NCBI RefSeq assembly: GCF_000702705.1
Contig: NZ_JNJG01000004.1
Location: 62,001 to 126,000 of the forward strand
Length of the DNA: 64,000 nucleotides
From: Mycoplasma simbae ATCC 49888
Lineage (GTDB): Bacteria; Bacillota_I; Bacilli_A; Mycoplasmatales; Metamycoplasmataceae
Reading direction: 5' to 3'
Shown: positions 51,701 through 62,773 of the stretch, piece by piece
Layout: each line of letters begins with the position of its first letter
How positions within the stretch are numbered: position 1 is the first letter of the stretch
The notes under the pieces: generated by a model
Seen by the model: only the letters and a program-made list of their open reading frames with translations
Told to the model about the DNA's origin: nothing
The model's database searches: none
Position numbers and translations under genes: made by a program

Positions 51701-52783
51701 ATGAGTAAAAAAGATTATTATGAAATCCTTGGCGTTTCACGCGATGCAACCGAAAAAGAAATCAAAACTGCATATCGTAAATTAGCCATGCAATATCACC
51801 CAGACAAATTAAAAGATGGAACTAGCGATCAAAAAATGCAAGAGCTTAACCAAGCTTATGAGGTTTTAAGTGATAAACAAAAACGTGCAAATTATGATCA
51901 ATATGGTTCCGAAGAAGGTCCACAAGGATTTGGTGGCCAAGACTTTGGTGGTTTTGGTGGATTTGATGACATAATTCATAATTTCTTTGGTGGTTTTGGT
52001 GGATTCAAATCAAAAAACACTGGTCCTACAAGGGGAAGCGATTTATTAATGAATCTTAAAATTAGTTTTGAAGATTCTATCAAAGGTAAAGAAATAACCC
52101 AAAGATTGCAAAAATGAGAATCATGTTCAAGTTGTCACGGACGTGGAGCCGCTAGCGAAAGCGATATTAAAACTTGTTCAGGCTGTGGGGGTACTGGACA
52201 AAAACAAGTTCGTCAAAGATCAATATTTGGAGTTGTAAACAGCACAACAATTTGTAATGAGTGTCAAGGAAAAGGTCAAATCATTACCAATAAATGTAAA
52301 GAATGTAAAGGTAATGCCACCGTTCGCAAAGATAAAAATGTTACATTCAAAATTAGTGAAGGTGCTCAAACAGGAGACAGAATTAAAATTACAGGCTATG
52401 GCGCTAGTGGGGAAAATGGCGGCCCAGCCGGTGATTTGTATATTGAACTAGAAGTGGAACAACACAAACATTTCAAACGAGAAGGTTTGAATTTGTTCAT
52501 GGATTATCCAGTTTCATTTATCGATATTATCAGAGAAAATGAGGTTTTAGTACCCACTCCATTTGGCAATGAAACAATTAAATTACGTCGCAATTACCAA
52601 AACGGAAAAACTCTTGTTCTTAAAGGCAGGGGTGTTCGTCGTAGTGGAAGAGCCGGTGATTTAAAAATCCAATTGCAAGTGGTCATTCCTGATTTATCTA
52701 CATCTGAATTTGAAAAAATTTCAAAACAACTTTCGGACGTTAAAGATACAACAAATATTGACTTCGTTAAACAATTTAAGTAA
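51701..52783 (+). CDS. dnaJ: Chaperone DnaJ (Hsp40)
   Basis: 360 aa. J domain (1-70) with YHPDK (32-36), a Gly/Phe-rich stretch (75-105), four zinc CxxC repeats ([32 protein letters not shown], 145-210) and two substrate-binding barrels. It stimulates DnaK. UGA Trp at 52115. Single-gene unit behind a CIRCE site, away from dnaK. No ribosome-binding site between the -10 box and the ATG. Confidence 0.97.
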
Positions 52784-52803
52784 AAGCGCCTTGCGCTTTT
52801 TAT
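52782..52803 (+). terminator. Terminator of dnaJ
   Basis: AAAAGCGC, loop CTT, GCGCTTTT, then T, just after the stop. Confidence 0.8.
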
Positions 52804-52837
52804 TTGCACTTCATCAGTATATATTTATAATATTTAT

Positions 52838-53311
52838 ATGAAAATTAACAAAAAAACATCTTGAGTTGAAAGGGCTAAGCATAATGACTATAGCAATGAA
52901 AGTATGCTGGCTAGCTTGGCAAGTGAAGATAATAAATTCAGTGAAGATTTAAATATTTTTAACACATTATTTCCAAATATTGATGTTGTTATTCCTATCA
53001 ACAACTGCATTCTAAATGATGAATTTAAATATGAAGCTAAATTTGACAAATTAAAAATAAATACTGAAAATATTCAAAATATTCAAGCACAATTAATTGT
53101 ATTTGAAAATAATAGCAAAACACCACAAGTAAATATTTTTAAAAAGGTATCTCTTCAGCGTAAAGATATGGTTAAATTTATTTCAGATAATATAGAAAAT
53201 ATTGATCTTAACGGCGAGTATGACTTAGGTTTAGAGTCAAGATTTAATAATGAAGATACATTGACTTTGATAGATTCAGCCGAAATTGTTATAAATAAGA
53301 TACAACTTTAA
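52838..53311 (+). CDS. Conserved-type hypothetical protein, acidic and cytoplasmic
   Basis: 157 aa, not recognised. No signal peptide or membrane segment. It is Asn/Asp/Glu/Lys-rich with short beta-like stretches (IDVVIPINNCIL, IQAQLIVFENN, SAEIVINKIQL). UGA is Trp at residue 8. TATAAT at 52826-52831 lies 6 nt before the ATG with no ribosome-binding site, so a leaderless mRNA is likely. It lies alone between dnaJ and cmk. Confidence 0.6.
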
Positions 53312-53364
53312 AGCAAAAATACTAATTTTTAGTATTATTTAACTATTAATTTTTGGAGGTCATT

Positions 53365-54042
53365 ATGAACAAAATCAACGTTGCTATTGATGGACCATCA
53401 GGCGCTGGTAAGTCGACTGTTTCACAAGCCGTAGCATCTAAAATCGGTTATACATTTCTAAGTTCTGGCAGTGTATATAGGGCTATCGCATACATCTTGA
53501 TAAACAGAGGTATTAACTACACCGATGAACAAGAAGTAAGAAAACATCTTCAAGATTCAATTTTGCAAATATCTATTGATGAAAAACAAAGAATTTTTAC
53601 ATCAGATCAAGATATTTCAACCTTAATCAGATCTGATGAAGTTTCTAAGGTTTCGTCAAACATCGCTGTTTATAAAGATGTTAGACAATATGTTGTTGAC
53701 TTTATTCAACGAATTACAAAAGCTTCAAAAGGATATATTATGGATGGTCGCGATACCACTTACCGTATTATGCCACACGCTGAGGTTAAAATTTACCTAA
53801 CAGCCTCAGCATGCGAAAGAGCTCATAGAAGAATATTGCAAAACGAAGAATTAGGTTTTAACACTGACTTTGAAGAAGTTTTAAAAGAAGTTGAAGCAAG
53901 AGACCTTCAAGACACAAATAGAACCAATGACCCATTAAAAATAGTTGAAGATGCACATGTTATTGACTGTACAAAAATGTCTTTTGAGCAAGTTGTGGAC
54001 GAAATAATTAAACTAATAAAGGCGAAAAGTGATGAGAAATAA
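53365..54042 (+). CDS. cmk: Cytidylate kinase
   Basis: 225 aa. P-loop [11 protein letters not shown] (8-18), then [13 protein letters not shown], the [22 protein letters not shown] block (split; near 128-149) and [16 protein letters not shown] near 177-192, all Cmk signatures. It phosphorylates CMP and dCMP. GGAGG, 6 nt before ATG 53365, sets the start. It overlaps der by 11 nt; the cmk-der pair is kept in M. genitalium and many Firmicutes. Confidence 0.96.
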   Translation: MNKINVAIDGPSGAGKSTVSQAVASKIGYTFLSSGSVYRAIAYILINRGINYTDEQEVRKHLQDSILQISIDEKQRIFTSDQDISTLIRSDEVSKVSSNIAVYKDVRQYVVDFIQRITKASKGYIMDGRDTTYRIMPHAEVKIYLTASACERAHRRILQNEELGFNTDFEEVLKEVEARDLQDTNRTNDPLKIVEDAHVIDCTKMSFEQVVDEIIKLIKAKSDEK

Positions 54043-55339
54043 TATTATTGCAATAATTGGTAAACCAAATGTAGGAAAAAGTACTCTATTTAACCGTTTA
54101 GTCGGCAAAAAAAGCTCAATTACATATGATGAACCAGGAGTTACAAGAGATAGACTTTATGAGACATTTGAATGATCAGGACGTGAAATCAAAGTGATCG
54201 ACACTGGCGGTATCGAGGTAGAAAATAGACCTTTTCAAGAGCAAATTAGAATCCAAGCATCTATTGCCATCGATGAGGCAAACATAATAATATTTATGGT
54301 TGATGGTTCTACAGATATGACTAATGACGATCAAATGATATTGAGTATGCTTAGAAAAAGCGGCAAGCCTATAATCGTTGCGGCTAATAAACTTGATAAC
54401 GTAGATATGTTTGATTATTCATGATATTCTCTAGGAGAAAATATTTATAGAATAAGTGCGCAACATGGCCATGGTGTTGGGGATGTGCTAGATGCATGTT
54501 TGGAACACCTACAACTAGATGATCAAAAAACTGAAAAAAGATTCAGATTATCAATTATAGGTCGTCCAAACTCTGGAAAAAGTTCTTTACTAAACCTCCT
54601 ATCTAAAGAAGAACGTTCAATTGTTAGCGATATTGCGGGAACTACTCGTGATGCCGTTAAAACTTTTGTTACAATTCGTGATCAGGAATTTGAAATAGTA
54701 GATACTGCGGGTATTACAAGAAAAAGTAAAATTGTTGATATGATTGATAAATATGCGTTAATGCGTGCAATCAGTGCGTTAGACGAATCTGATTTATCAA
54801 TTATTATGATTGATTCAACACAAGAACTTTCTCATTTTGACGCCAGAATTATAGGTTATGCTCTTGAAAATTCAAAACCAATCATCATCGCGGTAAATAA
54901 ATGAGATTTAATCGAAAAAGAAACCAATACAATGTCTGATTTTGAAAAAAACATGAGAAACAGGTTCCACTTTGTTCCTTGAGTTCCATTCTGCTTCATT
55001 TCTGTTCTAAAAAATCAAAGAATCGAGAAATTTATTGACACAATTTTGCAAGTTAAGCAAAATCTAGAGCGTGAAATTAAACCTTCATTGCTGTCAAATT
55101 TAATTCGTGAAACACAATTAATTCAACCAGCAGCTCCATACAATGGTGGCAGATTGAATATTTATTTTGCAAGAAAATACATAGAATCAAGAATCCCTAC
55201 TTTTGTTTTCTATGTTAATAACAAAAAATATTTGCACTGAAGCTACGAAAGATTTTTAGAAAAACAAATTAGATCAATGATAGATTTCACTGGTTGCCCA
55301 ATTAAACTAATTTTTAAAAACAAATCTGGTCTTGAATAG
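54032..55339 (+). CDS. der: GTPase Der (EngA)
   Basis: 435 aa, two GTPase domains in tandem: [14 protein letters not shown] (10-23), DTGGIE near 57 and ANKLDN near 117; then [14 protein letters not shown] near 179, [10 protein letters not shown] near 227 and NKWDL near 290; and a C-terminal KH-like domain. It works in 50S assembly. UGA Trp at five or more sites. It overlaps cmk and probably uses that gene's translation. Confidence 0.96.
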
Positions 55340-55351
55340 GCCATTTTTTTA
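55327..55351 (+). terminator. Weak terminator after der
   Basis: TGGTC, 7-nt loop, GGCCA (one G-U), then a T run; it overlaps the stop codon. Confidence 0.45.
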
Positions 55352-55435
55352 TGCAAAACTTCCACAAATTTTCCACAAAATACTGATAAAATGCTTGTTT
55401 TTTCGCTTTTTGCTTCCCAAAATAATCCTTTTTAA

Positions 55436-55441
55436 TATAAT
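55436..55441 (+). promoter_or_regulatory. -10 box of the HU gene
   Basis: TATAAT, 30 nt before the ATG, followed by GAAAGGATG as ribosome-binding site. Confidence 0.5.
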
Positions 55442-55471
55442 CCAAAAAAATACAAGCGAAAGGATGTTTAA

Positions 55472-55750
55472 ATGACTAAAAAAGAGTTTATTACAGAAGT
55501 AGCCGAAAGAATGGGTGTTCCCGTTAGAATTGCAAGCGACTTTTTTGATAAATTTGTTGTGGTTTTGAAAGATAAATTAGTTCAAGGCCACAAAATTCAA
55601 TTAAGTGCTTTAGGCACATTCGAAACCAGCACAAGAGAGGGTCGTACAACCATCAACCCATTTACTAAAGAAACAATTACTGTTCCTTCAAAAAAAGTTG
55701 TTAAATTCAGAGTTTCAAAATATTTAAAAGACGCTGTTATTGAAAATTAA
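55472..55750 (+). CDS. hup: HU-family DNA-binding protein
   Basis: 92 aa. MTKKEFITEVAERMGVP, LSALGTFETSTREGRTTINP near 46-65 (the DNA-minor-groove arm with its Pro) and PSKKVVKFRVSKYLKDAV. A histone-like nucleoid dimer. AAAGGA before the ATG. Its last 4 nt overlap the end of recU on the other strand. Confidence 0.96.
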   Translation: MTKKEFITEVAERMGVPVRIASDFFDKFVVVLKDKLVQGHKIQLSALGTFETSTREGRTTINPFTKETITVPSKKVVKFRVSKYLKDAVIEN

Positions 55751-56226
55751 AAATTTCTTAGATATGGTAAAAAATCTATAATACCGGGAAAAGTTAATTC
55801 TACTTTGTACCCGGTTTTTTTAATCTCTTCATATTGCCAGCTTTTCTTATCAAAATTCAAAAATTTGTTTACCCCCAATAAGTAAAATTCGTCAACGTGA
55901 CTAAACATAATAACAAAAAATGCAATACCCCCCATTTCATAAACTTTTTTAAGATATTCTAATTGGTGCTTCAAAATATTAGAGTTAGGAAGCCGCTCAC
56001 CGTTGATGGTTTTGGCTTCAAAAGCAGTGAACATCCCGTTCACGCACCCAATATAATCAACAGTGCTTTTTTTATAAATAAAAGCACTTTCAACTTTATT
56101 ATCCTCCTTGACACTTTTAAATTTAATTGGTAATCCTTTCTTCTCAATTAACGCTAAATTATTGCGTTCATAATAAGCGATTGTTCTGTTGATGATTTGT
56201 TCTAATAACATTCCTTTGTTCTTCAT
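55747..56226 (-). CDS. recU: Holliday junction resolvase RecU
   Basis: 159 aa. NKGMLLEQIINRTIAYY at the start (the catalytic Glu), KKSTVDYIGCVNGMFTAFEAKT (split; near 53-74) with the Asp, Glu and Lys of the nuclease site, and LKHQLEYLKKVYEMGGIAFF. It resolves four-way junctions. No internal UGA, despite Trp being scarce. Convergent with hup and overlapping it by 4 nt. Confidence 0.93.
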   Translation of the reverse strand: MKNKGMLLEQIINRTIAYYERNNLALIEKKGLPIKFKSVKEDNKVESAFIYKKSTVDYIGCVNGMFTAFEAKTINGERLPNSNILKHQLEYLKKVYEMGGIAFFVIMFSHVDEFYLLGVNKFLNFDKKSWQYEEIKKTGYKVELTFPGIIDFLPYLRNF

Positions 56227-56346
56227 ATTTTTGTTTACTCTGTTTTGTGCATAAATTTATAAAAAAGGAAAAATTTAACATTTTTATACAAAAAGTTCAA
56301 TGGCAAACATATTAGTTTTGAACATTTAAAAAAATGCTTTTTTTAA

Positions 56347-56352
56347 TATAAT
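56347..56352 (+). promoter_or_regulatory. -10 box next to the acpS start
   Basis: TATAAT, 6 nt, then ATG 56359, with no ribosome-binding site. It should drive the acpS-plsC-scpA-scpB run. Confidence 0.5.
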
Positions 56353-56358
56353 TAGCAT

Positions 56359-56658
56359 ATGAAATTAGGAATTGATGCCACCAGTATCTCACGATTTGAG
56401 GGTGTTTCGAGTAGCTTTGCTTCAAGATTTTGCCACATTGATGAGATTAATCAGTTGCAAAATCAACCCAATAGTGCTGAATACCTTGCCGGCATTTGAG
56501 CTATCAAAGAGGCAATGTTTAAGGCTGATAATTCGATGAGTAATTTCAGTAATATTTGTTTAAAAAGAACACAAAATCACTGAAAATACGATGGTTGATT
56601 GATTTCTATAACACACGAAAAAGATATGTTAATAGCAGTAGTTATTAAGGAGGAATAG
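56359..56658 (+). CDS. acpS: Holo-[acyl-carrier-protein] synthase
   Basis: 99 aa, shorter than the usual 120. LGIDATSISRFE (3-14) has the Mg-binding Asp; AGIWAIKEAMFKA (44-56) has the second Glu and Lys; ISITHEKDMLIAVVI closes the fold. It moves the 4'-phosphopantetheine arm from CoA to ACP. Four UGA codons read as Trp. GGAGGAA inside its end serves plsC, whose ATG follows the stop directly. Confidence 0.85.
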
Positions 56659-56659
56659 T

Positions 56660-57403
56660 ATGAGCTTTAATATCAAAATGATTTTTTTATGATGACACTT
56701 TCTTTGATGCATTTGAAGACTAAATGCAATGGCGATTAAATACCGTCGCCAACCGGATACATTGCCAGCGTTGCAAAGAAGTAATTATTTACTAAAACGT
56801 GCAAAGCAACTAATGTGATATTTCAATGTTAAATTAGAAGTGGATGGCTATGACAATTTAGCTAAAGGACCAGTTATTTTGATGCCTAACCACAAATCAA
56901 ACATTGACTCATTATTAGTTTTAGCTGCGTTAGAAAAAACCGATTACCAAAGAATCGGTTCAAATAAAATACCAACATTTTTAGGTAAAGTTGAACTAAA
57001 ACGTAGAAAATTAACTAGAAGAATTCTTGAGTTACTTGACACAGTATTCATCAATCGTTCAGACTTGCGTCAATCAATAAAAGCATTAGACACATTTGGA
57101 AATTTTGTTAAAACCAATAAAACATATGGGGTAATTTTCCCTGAAGGAACAAGAATTAAAACCACCGAATTAGGTGAATTTAAAGCTGGAGCTGTTAAAG
57201 TAGCACAGAGTTATTATTTGCCTATTGTTCCTGTTGCTATTAGCGACACACGTGAAGCTTTAAATAAAAATAGAGGCAAAAAATTGCTTGTTAAGGTAAG
57301 TTTTTTAAGAACCATTAAACCTGCAGAATTTGTTACTATGGACAATCAAGCTGTAGCGAATAGAGTTAAACAAGAAATTGAGAAAGCACTTGGAAATGTA
57401 TAA
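56660..57403 (+). CDS. plsC: 1-acyl-sn-glycerol-3-phosphate acyltransferase
   Basis: 247 aa. One N-terminal membrane segment rich in UGA Trp (MIFLWWHFLWCIW), the HX4D motif NHKSNIDS near 79 (catalytic His and Asp) and FPEGTR near 160, then PIVPVAI. It makes phosphatidic acid for membrane lipid. It follows acpS with one base between and overlaps scpA by 8 nt. Confidence 0.93.
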
Positions 57404-58166
57404 TACTGAAAATGAAGATGTAAAAGTTGAAAAAGTCAATAAATTCAACATCAAAATTGAAAATTATGATGGCCCTTTAGATCTATTACTTGCACTTGTA
57501 CAAGACAAACACAAAAATATAATGGATGTAGACGTGGCTCAATTAGCCAGTGCATATTTAGAAATAATTCAATCTTTACAGGAAAATGAAATTGACTTAG
57601 CTGGTGAATATTTAGTTATGGCAGCAACTTTGCTAGCTTTAAAAACAAAAATGATGCTTTATACCCCAGAAGAAAAACCTGAAATTGAAGAAGATAAACG
57701 TGAAATTTTGCGTCGCTTGTATGAATATCAACAATTTAAGGAAATTTCTAAAGCACTGCGTGAACGTGAAGAAGCTCGTAAAGAAATTTTCATCAAAGCG
57801 CCAAGCAATATTGACGAGTATTTAGTTGATGATGATAAATCACAACTGGATGGTCAATCAAACCCACTAAAATTGGTCACAATTTTGCGTAAAATGTTTG
57901 AACGTACATACGCACAAAAATTACGTAAAACTAAGCTGGAACACTTCCATTTAACACCTCAAGATCAAATTCCTTTTATTCTTGATTTATTCAAAAAACA
58001 CTCAGAAGTGGACTTTAAAATGATTTTTAATCAGCCAAGCTTAAACCACTTTGTAATTACTTTTTTAGCTATTTTAGTTTTAGTTAAAACACAAAAAATT
58101 GTTCTTGAGCAAAAAGAACAATTTGGCACAATAACATTTAAGAAAGGACCTGAATATGAAAAATAA
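57396..58166 (+). CDS. scpA: Segregation and condensation protein A
   Basis: 256 aa. NFDGPLDLLL is here IENYDGPLDLLLALVQDKH (near 22-40), then NIMDVDVAQLASAYLE, AGEYLVMAATLLALKTKMML near 75-94, and a winged-helix C-terminal end. The kleisin of the SMC complex, acting with ScpB. ATG 57396 is the best of several close starts; a TTG at 57378 is upstream. It overlaps plsC by 8 nt and scpB by 11 nt. Confidence 0.93.
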   Translation: MYNTENEDVKVEKVNKFNIKIENYDGPLDLLLALVQDKHKNIMDVDVAQLASAYLEIIQSLQENEIDLAGEYLVMAATLLALKTKMMLYTPEEKPEIEEDKREILRRLYEYQQFKEISKALREREEARKEIFIKAPSNIDEYLVDDDKSQLDGQSNPLKLVTILRKMFERTYAQKLRKTKLEHFHLTPQDQIPFILDLFKKHSEVDFKMIFNQPSLNHFVITFLAILVLVKTQKIVLEQKEQFGTITFKKGPEYEK

Positions 58167-58740
58167 TATTTTAGAGGCACTTTTATATATTCAAGGTGAT
58201 GAAGGCTTAAACTTAGAACAAGTTAAAGAAATTTTTAACCTAAACACGCCTCATGAAGCCAAAAAAGTAATGAATGATTTTACCAAAGATTACAACGGTC
58301 GTGACGGTGCACTTAAAGTTGTCAATTTCAACGACGTTTTTAAATTAGCTACTCGTGAAACATATAAAGAATACGTAACCAAACTTGTTCAAGTAACCAA
58401 AAAACACCGTTTATCTAACGCGGCTATTGAAGTGGCTGGAATTATCGCTTACAAACAACCAGTTACTCGTTCAATGGTTAATAACATTCGTGGCGTAGCC
58501 AGCGAACAAGTAATGAACACATTGTTAGTTAAAGGCGTTATTGAAGAAGTTGGTATTAGTCCTACACCTGGTAACCCTGTTTTATACGGCATCACTAATA
58601 AGTTTTATGACTACTTTAGAATTAAAACTATGGCTGATTTACCAAAATTAAGTGAATTCAATTACATTGACGGTTTGGAAAATGATAATCCTGATGATTT
58701 TAGCTTTTTTGATTCACAAAGAGCTGATCAAAATTCATAA
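58156..58740 (+). CDS. scpB: Segregation and condensation protein B
   Basis: 194 aa. Winged-helix pair: ILEALLYIQGDEGLNLEQV at the start, LSNAAIEVAGIIAYKQPVTR near 95-114, and the IRGVASEQVMNTLLVKGVIEE region. Partner of ScpA in the SMC condensin. AAAGGA before the ATG inside scpA. The C-terminal tail is acidic. No internal UGA. Confidence 0.94.
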   Translation: MKNNILEALLYIQGDEGLNLEQVKEIFNLNTPHEAKKVMNDFTKDYNGRDGALKVVNFNDVFKLATRETYKEYVTKLVQVTKKHRLSNAAIEVAGIIAYKQPVTRSMVNNIRGVASEQVMNTLLVKGVIEEVGISPTPGNPVLYGITNKFYDYFRIKTMADLPKLSEFNYIDGLENDNPDDFSFFDSQRADQNS

Positions 58741-58770
58741 TAGTGGTTTAACCACTTTTTTACTTTAAAT

Positions 58771-59631
58771 ATGGCAAAACATACATTTACAGCGAGCAAA
58801 AACGACCAAAATCGCAAACTAATTAAATTTTTAACTTCTGTTTTTAAAGACGTACCTTTTTCCAAACTGCAAAAAACTTTGCGTTCAGGCGATGTTAAAA
58901 TTAACTCAAAACGCACACGTGATGGCAATTATTTACTGCACCAAAACGATCTAATTGAGGTTTTTGGACTGCAAGAAGATGACTTAAAACTAGCCAAATT
59001 TGATCAAAAAATAGCACTAACGAGCCCAATTATCTATGAAGATGACAACATATTGCTTATCAACAAAAATGAAGGTGTTGAGGTTCATGGTGCCGATAAC
59101 TGCCTTGACCAACAAGTGTACTCATATTTGAATTTCACACAGCAGGATGCCTTTAAACCTTCACATGTTGGCCGTCTAGACAAACAAACTAGTGGCATAA
59201 TTATTTACGCCAAAAACTACGCAACCTTATCTTTATTGAACAAAAACCACAAAAACATTGAAAAAATATACAAATTTATTTCAAAAAATCCAATAAAACC
59301 AGATTATTACACTGTTTACTTAGTTAAAGACGAGCAGAACGAAAAAATGAAAATAGCTAGCAAAAATGAACCAGGCGCATTACAAGCTATAACCAAGATT
59401 TGAATTCAAAATGGTGAGTATTTTGCTCAATTACTAACTGGCAAAAAACACCAAATCAGAATAACATGCTCATCACTTAATGCACCAATAATAGGTGATA
59501 TTAAATATGGCGGTCTCAAATCTGCTCGCATGTATCTGCACTCATTCTCAATAACATTTACCAATCTAGATCAACATCTAGAATACCTAAACAACAAAAC
59601 ATTTATAGCGCAACCAAAACACTGAATTTAA
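58771..59631 (+). CDS. RluA-family rRNA pseudouridine synthase (RluC/RluD-like)
   Basis: 286 aa. An N-terminal S4 domain (1-75, FSKLQKTLRSGDVKINSKR), then the RluA catalytic motif HVGRLDKQTSGIIIYAK with the Asp near residue 137, and the end motif LLTGKKHQIRI near 220. It converts uridines in 23S rRNA; RluC fits best. UGA Trp at 59401 and near the C-terminus. It begins 30 nt after scpB, with no clear ribosome-binding site. Confidence 0.9.
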
Positions 59632-59640
59632 GGAGGAAAA

Positions 59641-59943
59641 ATGAAAATTATTGACAAACAAAAACTCGTTGGAATTGTTAAAAACTTGATGCTTGAACCT
59701 AGTGATCAAGTAATAGATCAAATTCTTTCTGAATGAGGAACAATTCAACAACAACTAGAATACATGAATAAAATTGACACTACTAATGCAAAGCCTTTGT
59801 CACATATTGATGAAATAGTGAGAATAGATTTTTTACGCGATGATGTTGAAGATAATTCATGAGCAATCAGTAAACAAACAGCATTAAGCAATGCGTTTGA
59901 ATCAGATCAAGACTACATCATCACTGAAAAGGTGGTTAAATAA
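59641..59943 (+). CDS. gatC: Glu/Asp-tRNA amidotransferase subunit C
   Basis: 100 aa. Helical N-terminal half, then PLSHIDEIVRIDFLRDDV near 58-75, the belt that wraps GatA. UGA Trp at residues 35 and 82. GGAGG lies before the ATG. Its stop overlaps the gatA start (TAATG). With GatA and GatB it makes Gln-tRNA from Glu-tRNA where GlnRS is absent. It diverges from typical GatC, so it is recognised mainly by place and by this segment. Confidence 0.85.
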
Positions 59944-61274
59944 TGGAATTAAAAATTAAAGGTGATTTTTTAAAAGCACAAAATGAATTAAAAAACGACC
60001 AAAATAACTCAGTTTCATACGTTTATGAACAAAATATCAATCCTAACAAAGGCGGCTTACTTAGCGGAGCTACATTTACGATTAAAGAAGTTTTTGCAAC
60101 CAAGATTGCTAAAACTACTGCATCAAGCAAAATTCTAGAAACTTTTCAACCTGGTTATAATGCAACACCAGTACAAAAACTTATTGATGCTGGCGCAATT
60201 CCGGTTGCTAAAGTGTATAACGATGAACTAGCGCTTGGTGGGACCGGGACTTATAGTGCTTTTGGTCTTATAAAAAATCCTATTGATCCACTAAGATTAG
60301 TAGGTGGCTCATCTTCTGGTTCCGCTGCTACACTAACAAAAAATATTTCATTTGCTTTAGGTTCAGACACGGGTGATTCAGTTCGTTTACCAGCTTCATA
60401 TAATGGCCAAGTTGGCTTTAAACCTAGTTATGGAGCGATTAGCCGTTATGGTATGTTTGCGTACGCTTCTTCTTTAGATACAGTTAGTTATTTTGCGCAC
60501 AATGTTAATGATATTGCCCTTGTTTCACAAGCTTTATACGGACTTGACAATAAAGATTTCACAACAGTTGACGTTGAAATCAATAATGTTACTAAACGTC
60601 AACCAAAATCAATTTGTTTATTAAATATTGATGGCCAAATTTTAAATCCTTGAGTGTTTTCTGAATATACTAAACTACAAAAAAGATTGAAAAATACAGA
60701 CATAAATCTTGAAATTGTTGATGTAAATGCTGATTTACTTAGAGCTGTTAAACCTGTTTACGATATTGTTTCGTACTCTGAAGCATCAAGTAATTTAGCT
60801 AACTTGAATGGCATTGCTTTTGGTTCACGTAAAAAAGGCAACAACTGAGAGCAAATTATGACTAACACAAGATCTCAAGGTTTTGGAACCATGGTTCAAC
60901 GCCGTTTAACTCTTGGTAGCTTTTTCTTGTTTTCAGAAAACCAAAAAGAATTATTTATTAAAGCCCAACAAGTTCGTCGTTTAATTAAGGAATATTGAGA
61001 CAATTTGCACCAAAAATTTGATTTAGTATTATTTCCTGCCAGCGCTGATATTGCTCCTTTTATTGACTCAAGCAAAAATAAAAGCTATGACTACATGGAC
61101 TACATTTTAACAACCAGCAACCTTGCAGGATTGCCATCAATTACTCTTCCATGAATCAAAAATGAACAGGGTTTAGGTGTAAATATTGCGGCTGAGTGCC
61201 CAATTTATAAAGACCAAGACTTGTTATCATATGCATTATGGCTAGAAGAATTTTTAGGAGGCCAACATGAATAG
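59943..61274 (+). CDS. gatA: Glu/Asp-tRNA amidotransferase subunit A
   Basis: 443 aa. Amidase-signature triad: Lys in TFTIKEVFATK (near 43), cis-Ser in GGSSSGSAATL (near 121) and nucleophile Ser in GSDTGDSVRLPAS (near 145). In most GatA the last motif reads TGGS; here the second Gly is Asp, which I recall seeing in other mycoplasmas. It releases ammonia from glutamine. UGA Trp at 60652, 60846 and others. It overlaps gatC by 1 nt and gatB by 8 nt. Confidence 0.94.
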
Positions 61275-62682
61275 TTTTGAAATGGTTATTGGTATTGAAA
61301 TACACCTTGAATTAAGCACAAAAACTAAAATGTTTTCGCCAGCTCGCATTGACTTCAATGCTGAGCCAAATACCACTATAAATCAAATTGATTTGGGCTA
61401 TCCAGGTACATTGCCTTTATTAAACAAAGAAGCTGTAATTTCAGGAATAAAGCTAGCTAAAGCATTAAACATGCAAATTGACACCGAATTGCACTTTGAT
61501 CGTAAAAATTATTTCTATACAGACTTGCCAAAAGGCTACCAAATCACTCAATTCTTTAGACCAATTGGTTCAAATGGTGAAGTAGTTGTTGATGTTGAAA
61601 GCGGATCAAAAGTGCAAATAGAACGTATTCATCTTGAAGAAGATACAGCGCGTCAACACCACGGCGAGGTCACTAAACTGGACTACAACCGTGCCGGCGT
61701 TCCTTTGATTGAAATTGTTACAACGCCATGCATACGCAGTGCTGAACAAGCTGTAGCATATGTATCAACAATTAGACAAATAGCGCTTTCACTTGGTATT
61801 TCTAACGCCAAAATGGAAGAAGGCTCATTGCGTGCAGACGTAAACATTTCACTTAGACCAAAAGGTTTAGATGTTTTTGGAACAAAAGTAGAAATTAAAA
61901 ATATCAACACCTTTAGAGGTATTGCCAAAGCAATTGAAAATGAAGTGGAAATTCAAACAAAAAAACTTAGAACTGGCGAAAAAATCCTTCAACAAACAAA
62001 ACGTTTTGACCCTGATACTCAAAGTAACATTGTAATGCGTACAAAAACAGGCGAAGTTGATTATAAATACTTTCCCGAACCAAATATTCCAATTATTCAA
62101 TTATCTGACGCATTTGTCAATTCTGTCAAACTAAATGAATTACCGTGAGAAAGAACACAAAGATATCAATCTTACAATATTCAACAAATTTACATTAATT
62201 CATTGATTAACGATTTGGAATTGGCTAAATATTTTGATTCAATTGAATATGCTGACAAAGAAAAATTGTCTAAATTATTCTTTGCCGAAGTCGTTTCATT
62301 GGCAAACGCTTCGCAAAAACATGTTTGCGAATTAAATATTGATCCTAAACAACTAAAACAAGCTGTTGAACTGCTAGATCAAGAAATCATAAGTGGACGC
62401 TCATTTAAAAAGCTAGTTCCATTGTTACAAAATTGCTCACAAGATCTAAATGAACTAGTAAAAGAACATAACCTTGCTCAAATTTCTGATTTAGCAACAA
62501 TCACAAAATGAGCAAACGAAATTATTGAACAAAACGCCACAGCTGTATTGGAATACCCAACCCGCCCAGAACGTGTATTAAAAATGGTGCAGGGTGCAAT
62601 GATGAAGGTTTCGGGTGGACAGGTTAACCCAACTAAGGCTGCTGAAATTGTTAAAAATATTTTAGATGAAAAATTTAAATAG
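61267..62682 (+). CDS. gatB: Glu/Asp-tRNA amidotransferase subunit B
   Basis: 471 aa. IGIEIHLELSTKTKMFS (9-25), KNYFYTDLPKGYQITQF near 80-96, IHLEEDTARQHHGE near 122-135, DYNRAGVPLIEIVTTP near 140-155 and ADVNISLRPKG near 190 are GatB signatures; the C-terminal helical YqeY-like domain binds tRNA. It activates the tRNA-bound glutamate. AGGAGG before the ATG lies within gatA. UGA Trp at 62146 and 62509. Confidence 0.96.
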
Positions 62683-62699
62683 GCTTATGCCTATTTTTA
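62677..62699 (+). terminator. Terminator of the gatCAB operon
   Basis: AAATAGGC, loop TTAT, GCCTATTT, then TTATTGC; it overlaps the stop codon. Confidence 0.8.
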
Positions 62700-62773
62700 T
62701 TGCAAAATTATTGAAAAAACGTTAATTTTTTACTTTTTTTGTGCAAATAGCAAATAAAGGTTTATTTAAGTAT

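Noticed and set aside
55358-55380. TTTTCCACA-like repeats before hup, possible DnaA boxes or origin
   Set aside because: Only one site is within one mismatch of the DnaA box, the other has three; no dnaA or dnaN nearby and no box cluster.
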